Shown here: piece by piece, positions 35,091 through 43,111 of the stretch
Layout: the number at the start of each line of letters is the position of its first letter
Numbering within the stretch: position 1 is the first letter of the stretch
Assembly: GCF_000519185.1 (NCBI RefSeq)
Contig: NZ_JAFA01000006.1
Location: 106,454 to 170,453 of the forward strand
Length of the DNA: 64,000 nucleotides
DNA from: Paraburkholderia nodosa DSM 21604
Lineage (GTDB): Bacteria > Pseudomonadota > Gammaproteobacteria > Burkholderiales > Burkholderiaceae
Direction: 5' to 3'
Notes under the pieces: model-generated
The model's input: only the letters and a program-made list of their open reading frames with translations
Database searches by the model: none
Told to the model about the DNA's origin: nothing
Translations under genes and position numbers: made by a program

Positions 35091-35203
35091 CACTCTCCTA
35101 AAAATATGGATTCCGTGACTCTATGCACGTGTGCATCTATGTCCGAAAACTTCGTGCATAGCGGGTCTCCAACGAAGAACAGCCGGATCGGACAATTTGT
35201 TCC
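35091..35203. repeat. Inverted repeat block A, left copy (113 bp)
   Basis: It aligns without gaps to the reverse complement of 40214-40326, at roughly 80 percent identity by eye. Both copies are directly upstream of SDR genes that point away from each other. The best-kept part is the Shine-Dalgarno end (CTCTCCTAAAAATAT) and the palindrome ATGCAC-GT-GTGCAT (35123-35136), a likely operator. Confidence 0.85.
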
Positions 35204-35331
35204 ATTTTTTTGCTGCGATCACGACGATGGCTGCTCACTATTAAACCGATCGCACTTGCAGCCCTTACCGCGGCTGCGACAGTGACGCTCCAGAGCGTCA
35301 TTGGTCAACCTCGGTTTGGCGCACGTTACCT

Positions 35332-35500
35332 CAGCTGGCGTAGACCCAAACGCAGGCTGGAGACTTCCGTCTGCTGATGAATGACGGATGTAGAGTATTG
35401 GCTGCCTGCGGGAATGATAATCAGCAGGTCTTTCATAAGGCTCATTCCCGAAGAGAATCGATCGCTGGATAGAAGTGACCGAACTACACGTTGAGCTCGA
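35332..35500. repeat. Inverted repeat block B, left copy (169 bp)
   Basis: It aligns with the reverse complement of 39818-39986 over exactly 169 bp with only five substitutions that I count, about 97 percent identity. It contains a short frame on the minus strand that begins MSLMKDLLIIIPAGSQYS. The stretch 35501-35799 to its right holds no convincing gene. Confidence 0.9.
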
Positions 35501-35799
35501 CGAATGGCATCAATTAGCACAACTAACGGATCACCTGAAAGTCTGCTACGGGATGAGGAAGCGACGTTCGAGTGACTATCCGCGTAGAGTCGAAGAACCA
35601 TTCCTGGTCGAAGGGGCCGCGACGAATGTTGCGCCTTCAACCGGGCGAACCCGCGCCAATGCCGGACTTCCGTAGCCGCCCCGTATGCCTGCCGTTACAC
35701 CATCACAGGAACTGCCGCGAACGACCTGTAAATGCAAGTCAAGGGACGAGTCGGATAACAGAGACGGTGTGGGATTTCCAGCGAGCGTGTTTCCGAGGA

Positions 35800-36783
35800 T
35801 CACGCTCCAGGAGAATGCGCGACCTCATAGCTGCGCAAGCCATCGTCACGCGAGGTCATTCCGACATAGCCCAGTTCGCGACGTGCCGCAGCATCGCTCA
35901 CACTGAATTCCTGCCCGATCATGCGCACCATTGAACGCGACAGGGGCGGGTCGCTGTTTTTCCGCAGAATGGCCCAGACGGCATCCATCAACCGCCCTGA
36001 GGCTGAGGCCAGCCAGTAGGGCATCGAACGCAGTTGCCTGACGGAAAGACCCTGCACGCCTGCAATTAAAGCGATGAACTCGCGGAACGTTTGCGTCTGC
36101 TGATCAGTGATGAAAAAGGCGCGACCACCTTCGCCGCGTGTCAGCGCGCACTGGACGGCTTCGACGACGTTATCCACGTGGCAAGTGGAGAACGCATAGT
36201 CACCACCGTCGATGAAAGCGAACTGGCCTGACTTGATCGCACGGGGGAGTTCGCGGCTGAACGGATCACCCGGCCCCCAGAGTGCCGGCGGGCGCAATGC
36301 GATGGTGCGAAAACCCGGCTTGTTGGCAGCCAGCACGATCTGCTCGGCCTGCGCCTTGCTCGCCAGATAGGCCGAAAAGTGCTGCGCAAAAGTAGGCGCG
36401 CTCTCGTCTGCATGACGGATGGGCGAACCGGATTCGTCCATGATGACGCCTGCCGCGCTGATATGAACGAAACTCGCCACGCCAGCTTGCTCTGCCGCTG
36501 CCAGCAGTGTCGCGGTGCCATCCACATTGGCGTGAAAGAACGGCGCGCGCGGTCCGGAGAAGCGAAACATGGCCGCCGCGTGAACTACGGCATCAAGCGC
36601 GGGCAGTACCAGAGGCGCGCGGTTTTCCAGATCGCCATCGACAGGCTGAGCGCCCAGTTCCTGCACCCTTTCACGGGACGACGCCGAGCGCGCAAGCGCA
36701 AAGACCTGATGGCCTGCCGCTGCGAGTGCGGGGAGCAAGCGGCTGCCGAGCAGGCCGGAGCCTCCAGTGACAAGGATTTTCAT
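35800..36783 (-). CDS. NAD-dependent epimerase/dehydratase (extended SDR)
   Basis: The 327-residue protein starts MKILVTGGSGLLGSRLLPAL (GxxGxxG cofactor loop). It has the HAAAMFRFSG segment, an active-site serine in VHISAAGV and YxxxK in YLASKAQAEQIV, and the RPPALWGPGD segment that in 3-beta-HSD/epimerase relatives contacts the substrate. The substrate is unknown. It lies 6 bp after a TetR regulator in the same direction, so the pair should be one operon under the tandem palindromes at 37374-37411. Confidence 0.88.
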   Translation of the reverse strand: MKILVTGGSGLLGSRLLPALAAAGHQVFALARSASSRERVQELGAQPVDGDLENRAPLVLPALDAVVHAAAMFRFSGPRAPFFHANVDGTATLLAAAEQAGVASFVHISAAGVIMDESGSPIRHADESAPTFAQHFSAYLASKAQAEQIVLAANKPGFRTIALRPPALWGPGDPFSRELPRAIKSGQFAFIDGGDYAFSTCHVDNVVEAVQCALTRGEGGRAFFITDQQTQTFREFIALIAGVQGLSVRQLRSMPYWLASASGRLMDAVWAILRKNSDPPLSRSMVRMIGQEFSVSDAAARRELGYVGMTSRDDGLRSYEVAHSPGA

Positions 36784-36789
36784 GGTCGT

Positions 36790-37365
36790 TCAGCCTTTCG
36801 TATCCGTTGTGTCTGTTGTCAGAATGGCGCGCATGGCGTTCTCGCGGATGTCCTCGAGAACGGCGGACGTGGGTGCCGCCGCATGGCGCAGTTGCGCCGT
36901 GACATAGAGCAGAGAAGCTGCGTTAGCCGACGCCCACATCACATCCGCCGCCACTTCCACCGCGAGCGCAAGCCGCCCCTCGGCGGCGATGGCAGAAACG
37001 CGCTCGATGAGGAGTGCGAAAGCTTGCTGGGCGGCCGGTATCTGCGCCCCCTGCAGAACACGTCCCAACATCGCCGCGTAGAGTCTGGGCCGTGCGGCCG
37101 CGAAGCGCACGTAATCGTCCCAGCCATCGCGCAGGACGGTCACGGGATCGGGCGATTGCGCGGCTGCATTTTTGCTTTCCAGAAACTGCGCGAACGCCTC
37201 CGCCATCGCGGCGCTTAGCAGACCGTCGGCGCTGCCGTAGTGGTGATAAAGCGTCGGCGCGGTGACTCCCGCCAGGGAGCAGACCGCGCGAGTCGAAAAC
37301 TGCGCCTCGCCTTCTTCTTCGAGAACTTTCAGCGCCGCAGCAAGCAGGGTGGTCCGTGTATCCAT
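36790..37365 (-). CDS. TetR/AcrR-family transcriptional regulator
   Basis: ATG 37365 gives a 191-residue protein that starts directly with the DNA-binding helices: MDTRTTLLAAALKVLEEEG, TRAVCSLAGVTAPTLYHHYGSADGLL (residues about 25-50). The remaining helices form the ligand/dimer domain, with no recognisable ligand. Two 15-bp palindromes stand immediately upstream of the start and must overlap the promoter, so the protein probably represses itself and the downstream epimerase. A longer frame from 37533 would run through these sites and was rejected. Confidence 0.88.
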   Translation of the reverse strand: MDTRTTLLAAALKVLEEEGEAQFSTRAVCSLAGVTAPTLYHHYGSADGLLSAAMAEAFAQFLESKNAAAQSPDPVTVLRDGWDDYVRFAAARPRLYAAMLGRVLQGAQIPAAQQAFALLIERVSAIAAEGRLALAVEVAADVMWASANAASLLYVTAQLRHAAAPTSAVLEDIRENAMRAILTTDTTDTKG

Positions 37366-37373
37366 ACCGCCAA

Positions 37374-37411
37374 TATAGCACCGATATAGACGATTGTATA
37401 GCGGCGATATA
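37374..37411. promoter_or_regulatory. Two tandem 15-bp palindromes, candidate TetR operators
   Basis: TATAGCACCGATATA (37374-37388) and TATAGCGGCGATATA (37397-37411) differ at one position and lie 23 bp apart, about two helical turns. They are 9 bp upstream of the TetR start codon. The TATA-rich arms may also form the promoter. Confidence 0.78.
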
Positions 37412-37646
37412 GCCCGGCGTGTGGGTGTTCTTTGCAGGGGGAACGGACAAACACAGAAGCGCTCAGAGCTGTCATCCATCGACTCAGGGAACGCTGCTGC
37501 CGCACTTGCTGCCTTCGAGGATGTCTTGCGCACAAAGCCATTTGTTTGTGGCCGGAGTCCAGGCCGGTAACGCGGCGATCGCCTTGGGTGCGGTGGTCGT
37601 GCTCAGGGATGCTTGTGCTCAGTCCGTCGATTCCAGCAATTCCACC

Positions 37647-38666
37647 TCACGAATCCGAGCTGATCAGGACCGCTCCACTGCGATCCGCCCGCTCGATGTG
37701 CGCGATCGCCTCGATGAACCGGGACAGATCGTAGTCGGCCTCCAGCTCGAATTGTTCGGGCGACGCGCGGCCGATCTCGATCGCCTCTGCCACATCCTCG
37801 CGGCGCTGCCCGGCCGACGTGGTCTGCAGCCATCGCGAGCTCGAAACGCCCTTGAACATGATCTCGTGATGCGCCAGCTGGACGGACGGGAGTGCAATGG
37901 GCTCGGGCACGAGTCCGCCGTAAAACAGCAGGGCCCCGCCGTCGCCGAGCAGCCGGACAAGATCGCTCACCATCGCGCCTCCTATCGGATCCATGACGAC
38001 CTGAAGCGGCCGCCCACCTGCGGCCCGGCGGACCTGGTCGGCCCAGTCCGTATCGGCCGTCGAAACCACGGTCAAATCCGGAAACCGCTCGGACAGGGCG
38101 TTCGCGCCGTTTCTGCTGCGTACCGCGCTTACGACCTTCAAGCCACGCCGGCGGGCGGCAACCGCGAGGATGCGCGCCACGGAGGACCCGGCAGCGGTCA
38201 GCAAGATCGGCGTCTCGCACCCTGCGTCCGGCACTGCCTGTTTTGCGGCACGCAGCAGCATGAGGGCGATCACCGTGTTCGGGAGCAACTGGGCAGCGAT
38301 GGCGTCCGACAGGTCGTCCGGGATGGGCGTCACCAGTTCGACGCGCGTCTTGAGACGCTCTGCCCAGGCGCCCGGGCTGGGATAGAAGATCACTCGTGCA
38401 CCCGGCTCCACGCCCTGTGCGGGGCCCACAGCTTCGCCCACGGCTTCGACGACGCCTACGCCATCGCCTCCCGGCACCACGAAGCCGTCTGCCGGAAGCG
38501 GGATGTTGAAGCGCCCGCGGACCATCGCCAGGTTGCCGGGATGGATGCTGCGCCTGGTCACGCGGACCACGACCTCACCGGGTCCCGGCGGCGTCGGATC
38601 GGGAAGGGTCCTCAGTTCGAGGACTTTCGCTGGGTCGCCGAACGCGGTGAGAACGATGCCTTTCAT
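37647..38666 (-). CDS. Quinone oxidoreductase-like medium-chain dehydrogenase/reductase
   Basis: The 339-residue protein follows the zinc-independent MDR pattern. An N-terminal GroES-like part (PGPGEVVVRVTRRSIHPGNLAMVRG) is without the zinc cysteines and carries the VPGGDGVGVVEAVG segment. A Rossmann part (LLTAAGSSVARILAVAARRRGLKVVSAVRS) binds NADPH. The ETR/MECR-like region resembles trans-2-enoyl-CoA reductases and quinone reductases. It is divergent from the broken LysR gene, which was probably its regulator. Confidence 0.85.
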   Translation of the reverse strand: MKGIVLTAFGDPAKVLELRTLPDPTPPGPGEVVVRVTRRSIHPGNLAMVRGRFNIPLPADGFVVPGGDGVGVVEAVGEAVGPAQGVEPGARVIFYPSPGAWAERLKTRVELVTPIPDDLSDAIAAQLLPNTVIALMLLRAAKQAVPDAGCETPILLTAAGSSVARILAVAARRRGLKVVSAVRSRNGANALSERFPDLTVVSTADTDWADQVRRAAGGRPLQVVMDPIGGAMVSDLVRLLGDGGALLFYGGLVPEPIALPSVQLAHHEIMFKGVSSSRWLQTTSAGQRREDVAEAIEIGRASPEQFELEADYDLSRFIEAIAHIERADRSGAVLISSDS

Positions 38667-38780
38667 GCTTTCACTCCAGGTTGAGAGGGTGTGGAGCGAA
38701 GATAGGCCCTTTGTTGCGCCGCGATTAGTGGGTATTCTTTTGTTTCCGCTTCAAGCAACCGTTGAAGATCGTCGACCCAT

Positions 38781-39698
38781 ATGGAAACGTTGGCAAACCT
38801 CGAATCCTTCGTACGGGCGGCGGAAGGCGGCAGCTTTTCAGAGGCGGGGCGCAGGCTGGGGCTGACCGCTGCGGCGGTCAGCCGAAACGTGGCGATGCTC
38901 GAACGCAACCTGGGCGTACGGTTGTTTCAACGCTCGACCCGCAAACTCACGCTCACGGAAGCCGGCGAGCGGTTCCTGGTTTCGATCGACGGTAATCTTG
39001 ATGCGCTCCAGGCCGCCATTGCCGAGGCCGCAGCCCACAGCAGCGAGCCGTCAGGCGTCTTGAAAGTCAGCTTGAGTCCAACGTTTGGCGTCACGCATAT
39101 CCTGCCTTTGCTGCCGCCTTTCCTTGCAAGGTACCCGCGAATCAAGCCGGAATGGCACTTCGAGAACCGGCCCGTGGACCTGATCGCCGAGAACTACGAC
39201 GCCGCCATCGGCGGTGCCTTCAATATCGCCCCCGGTCTCGTATCACGCGCGCTGGCCCCGGTGCATATCGTCGCCGTGGCCTCGCCGGCCTATATGTCCG
39301 GCCGGTCGCTGCCGGCCGATCCGTCGGGCCTCGCTGCTTACAACGGCATCGCCATGCGCTCGCCGCAAACGGGGCGAATTCGCCGCTAGATGTTCCGGAA
39401 TGCGAACGGTATTGAGGTGCCGGGAACGTTCACGGAAACCATCGTCGTGAATGATCCCGCGGCGATGCGCGAGGCCGCGCGTCTTGGCCTGGGCATGTCG
39501 TTGATCGCGTTGGTCGATGTGCTGCCCGACCTGGAGCGCGGAGATCTGATTCGGCTGCTGCCGGACTGGTACGCGGACGCTGGCACAATTTCGCTTTACT
39601 ACGCATCGCGAACGCTCATTTCGGCCAAGACACGTGTTTTTGTCGATTTCGTCGTTAGCGCCTTCAAGAGCAAGCGATTGGACCACTTCAAACCGTAG
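38781..39698 (+). pseudogene. LysR-family regulator (CrgA-like) interrupted by one TAG
   Basis: The frame starts ATG 38781 (METLANLESFVRAAEGGSF) with an intact helix-turn-helix, and continues past a single TAG at 39387-39389 without frame change to 39698. Before the stop it reads RSPQTGRIRR and after it MFRNANG, where the family has a tryptophan (RRWxF), so TGG has become TAG. The second part (IVVNDPAAMREAARLGLGMSLIA) is the rest of the effector domain. A product ending at residue 202 would lack half of the ligand domain. Confidence 0.87.
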
Positions 39699-39817
39699 CG
39701 GAATAGCGCCCGGGGCAATACCTGATTGCCGTGAGTCATGTCGCGAACGCAAACATCCACAGCCGTTCATTCGCCGCTCGACGGTCGAAGCTCCGACCCA
39801 GCCACGTAAGCCAATCT

Positions 39818-39986
39818 TCGAGCTCAACGTGTAGTTCGGTCACTTCTATCCAGCGATCGATTCTCTTCGTGAATGAGCCTTATGAAAGACCTGCTGATTA
39901 TCATCCCCGCAGGCAGCCAATACTCTACATCCGTCATTCATCAGCAGACGGAAGTTTCCAGCTTGCGTTTGGATCTACGCCAGCTG
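39818..39986. repeat. Inverted repeat block B, right copy (169 bp)
   Basis: Partner of 35332-35500 in opposite orientation. On the plus strand it contains a short frame from ATG 39873 (MSLMKDLLIIIPAGSQYS) that in this copy runs to 40103. Four of the five differences from the left copy fall inside that frame, three of them silent. The frame may be the start of a lost regulator or enzyme. Confidence 0.9.
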
Positions 39987-40213
39987 ACGAAATCCGATCC
40001 TGCAGGGCAGTGTCAGGCGTTAATAACCGGTTTGATTTTTACCTTGAGTCGACCCGATATGATCAGGAATCCAAATGATTTATCTTATTTTGACGCGTCG
40101 TAGCGTGAAACGCTGAGCATCTATGGAATGCCAGAAAAAACTCGACTAGCTTCAACATAATACGGTGCCAGATAGTCAGGGACAGTAACCCTCGTCCTGA
40201 TCGCGGCAAATCC

Positions 40214-40326
40214 GGAATAGATTGTCCAATCCGACTGTTCTCCGTTAGAGACCGGTTATGTACGAGGTCTCAGGGCATGGACGCACACGTGCATAGAGTC
40301 ACGGAAGCTATATTTTTAGGAGAGTG
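40214..40326. repeat. Inverted repeat block A, right copy (113 bp)
   Basis: Partner of 35091-35203 in opposite orientation, ending at the Shine-Dalgarno of the SDR at 40331. It carries the palindrome-like GCACACGTGC at 40283-40292, matching the operator-like site of the left copy. The 227 bp between blocks B and A here share nothing obvious with the 128 bp between them on the left. Confidence 0.85.
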
Positions 40327-40330
40327 TCCC

Positions 40331-41071
40331 ATGGCAAAACTGACCAACAAGACTCCCCTCGTCACCGGCGGTTCGCGCGGCATCGGCGCCGCGATCGCCA
40401 GGCGGCTGGCCGCCGACGGCGCCAGGGTGGCGATCACCTACATCAGCGGAGCGGACGCCGCCGCCCGAGTGGTGAAGGAGATCGAAAGCGCCGGAGGCGA
40501 GGCGATCGCGATCCAGGCGGACGCGGCCGACGCGAAGGCCGTCACGACCGCGGTCGAACAGACCGTCTCCACGTTCGGCCGGCTCGACATCCTGGTGAAC
40601 AACGCCGGCATACTCATCCCCAAGCCATTCGAGGAGACCACGCTGGAGGAGATGGACCGCGTGATCGGCACCAATCTACGTGGCGTGTTCGTCGCCACCC
40701 AGGCCGCGCTCAAGCACCTTAAGGCGGGCGGCCGCATCATCACGGTCGGCTCCTGCGTCGGCGAGCGGAACATGATGCCGGTCCTGACGACCTACGCCGC
40801 GACCAAGGGCGCTGTGAAGATGTTCACCCAGAGCCTGTCTCGCGAGGTCGCCTCCCGCGGCATCACGGTCAACAACATCCAGCCGGGGCCGATCGACACC
40901 GATAACAACCCCGCGGCCGGCGACTGGGCGCCGCCACAGATCGCGATCACGGCGCTGAAGCGGTTCGGCCACGTCGACGACGTTGCCGCGATGGTGGCGT
41001 TCGTAGCCGGCCCCGAGGCCGGCTACATCACTGGCGCAAGCCTCACCGTCGACGGCGGCACAAACGCCTGA
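40331..41071 (+). CDS. Short-chain dehydrogenase/reductase (FabG-like)
   Basis: ATG 40331 follows TTAGGAGAG. The 246-residue protein has the cofactor loop TGGSRGIGAAIA (residues about 12-23), NNAG, an active-site serine in ITVGSCVGE, YxxxK in YAATKGAV and the C-terminal GYITGASLTVDGGTNA of 3-oxoacyl-ACP reductase relatives. The substrate is unknown. It faces away from the SDR at 34335-35087 but shares its upstream sequence, so both may obey the same regulator. Directly after its stop begins a fragment of another SDR. Confidence 0.9.
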   Translation: MAKLTNKTPLVTGGSRGIGAAIARRLAADGARVAITYISGADAAARVVKEIESAGGEAIAIQADAADAKAVTTAVEQTVSTFGRLDILVNNAGILIPKPFEETTLEEMDRVIGTNLRGVFVATQAALKHLKAGGRIITVGSCVGERNMMPVLTTYAATKGAVKMFTQSLSREVASRGITVNNIQPGPIDTDNNPAAGDWAPPQIAITALKRFGHVDDVAAMVAFVAGPEAGYITGASLTVDGGTNA

Positions 41072-41073
41072 GG

Positions 41074-41430
41074 GGCACGACTGCCATCTCCATCAACATC
41101 GGTTCGTACGTGAGCCGCATCACGCCGCCGATGACGGCCGTTTATACCGGTACGAAAAGTGCCGTCGATGCAATCACGGGCGTGCTTGCGCGCGAACTTG
41201 GTCCACGCAAGATTCGCGTGAACGCCATCAATCCAGGCGTGGTGATGACCGAGGGTTTGCGCACAGCAGGGTGGGTCACGCCTGAGGTTGAACAGTTGGT
41301 CGTTAGCCAGACGCCGCTCGGCGGTCTGGGCCAACCGGATGACATCGCGTCGATTGCAGTCTTTCTTGCATCGGACGACGCACGACGCTTGACGGGCGAA
41401 CACATTGTTGCCAGCGGCGGCCTGCGTTGA
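41074..41430 (+). pseudogene. C-terminal fragment of a second SDR gene
   Basis: The frame reads ISINIGSYVSRITPP, VYTGTKSAVDAITGVLARELGPRKIRVNAINPG and a normal SDR end (DDARRLTGEHIVASGGLR). It therefore has the catalytic serine and the YxxxK motif but lacks the whole cofactor half (about 130 residues). It begins immediately after the stop of the intact SDR, which suggests a deletion or unequal recombination between neighbouring SDR genes. No start codon with ribosome site is seen. Confidence 0.8.
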
Positions 41431-41471
41431 TCCCGAATACAACGCGGTCTCGTACGGATGGAGTGAGTGGA

Positions 41472-42860
41472 ATGGACGGCGAAAACGTAGTCGCAAACAT
41501 CGATCACACTGACTGGGCGGCGTTGAAGGGCAGGCTCATCGAGGCCGGCTGCCAGGTGCTGATGATGCCCGCAGCTGGCGGGAAAATTGCGCATTGAAAC
41601 GGCGCATTGGATCCCCGTCCGAAAATGCTGGTCCGATGCAGCACCGTTGCTCAGGTCTCAAGTGTGATGCGCGCCGCGAGCGGCTTTGACGCTCCGCTCG
41701 CCGTCTACAACGGCGGGCAGGACTGGACCGGCCGGTCTATGCGCGACGGCAGTCTGCTGCTAGACCTTTGCGACTTGCGGACCATTGAGATCGACACCGG
41801 GCGCAGCGAAGCGACGATCGGCGCGGGCGTGACGAGCGCCCAGCTCAATCGCGCTGCGGGCGAGCGAGGTCTTGCCGCGGTGATCGGCAACGACGGCGCG
41901 GTGAGCATGGCCGGCCTCACGCTCGGCGGCGGCTATGGACCGCTCATGACTCGCTTCGGATTGGCGTGCGATAACCTCCTGTCGGCCGAGGTCGTGCTGC
42001 TCGATGGAAGCATCGTGACCTGCGACGGAGAACGCGAGCCTGATCTGTTCTGGGCGCTGCGCGGCGGCGGTGGGAACTTCGGGGTCGTCACGTCGATGAG
42101 CCTGCGTCTCCACACGCTGGATGACGCGCTGGTCGGTACCATCGTGTTCCCCTGGACTGACGGGCGTGCTGCCCTTGCGCACTTTGCCGGGTTGATGCTC
42201 CGGGCGCCGGACGAGCTGTTCGGCGCCGCCGTCCTGGCAACCGGACCAGGCGGTAAGCCTGCGATCGTGATCTCGCTTGTCTGGACAGGAGAGCAGGCCG
42301 CCGGCGAGTCAATCATCGGCGAAGTGGCGGCAGCCGGTCATCCCATTGTCGTCAGGGCCGAACCGACGGTTGCGAGCGGCCTTCTCTCCCTGACCGACGG
42401 AAAGCTCGCCGAAGGTCTCGGCTACGAGGTCGCGACGCGGTGGTTCAGCGCCCTCACGGGCGCGACGATCGACGTCCTCCTTGCCGCGTTCGAGGCACGC
42501 ACGTCGCCCTTGGCCTCGATCATCGTCCACCATTGCCATGGGGCCGCTACACAGGTTGCGGCCGACGCGACCGTGTTTGGCATGAGAGATCCGCACTTCA
42601 CTGCGCTGATCTATGCAGCGTGGGAGCCTCCGCTGGCCGACGCGGAGCTGCATCGGATCTGGGCGGCGTCCCTGGACGCGGAACTCGCGCCCACCTCGTT
42701 GCCGGGGGGATACGCCAACCTCCTGCCCGACCGCGCATCGGACCGGATAGCCCACGCCTACGGCCCCAATGCGTTGAGGCTGTCCCGGATCAAAACCCGC
42801 TTCGACTCGAGAGGCGTCCTCCATGCCATTCCGCTCCCAGCTTTTTCACGGGCCGCGTGA
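41472..42860 (+). pseudogene. Berberine bridge enzyme-like FAD-linked oxidase interrupted by one TGA
   Basis: ATG 41472 lies behind GGAGTGAGTGGA, and the frame runs to 42860 with a single TGA at 41595-41597. Around the stop the peptide reads KIAH, stop, NGALDPRPKMLVRC; homologues have WNGxxDxRP, so a TGG codon has become TGA. Past it the FAD-binding domain (AVYNGGQDWTGRS, GLTLGGGYGPLMTRFGLACDNL) and the C-terminal BBE segment (YGPNALRLSRIKTRFD) are intact. A TTG at 41607 could still start a 417-residue protein without the first strands. It is probably inactive or reduced. Confidence 0.82.
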
Positions 42861-43111
42861 TGCCTATGATGACGCCCTTACAGGAGCAGTCAGATGACAA
42901 GCCCCTTGTCCAGGGTTGAGCAGCCAGTCGCACAGTGAGCGCGTTCACCGAACTGCTCAGTAATCCTCAAGATTATCAAACTGTCCGACCCCCGCAGATG
43001 ATCTCGTTCGCGACGCGGCCGCAGCGCAAGCGCCGGAATAGATAGCGAGCGTCGAGTGTTGTCAGGATAGCCCTGTCATCGAGGGCCAAACGCCCCTTTG
43101 GAGCAACCGCC

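Noticed and set aside
37366..37533. Longer TetR start at 37533.
   Set aside because: Would translate through the tandem operator palindromes; ATG 37365 gives the normal TetR N-terminus.
35091..40326. Inverted repeats as ends of a transposon.
   Set aside because: No transposase or target duplication is seen, and the blocks sit at promoters; a composite element cannot be shown.
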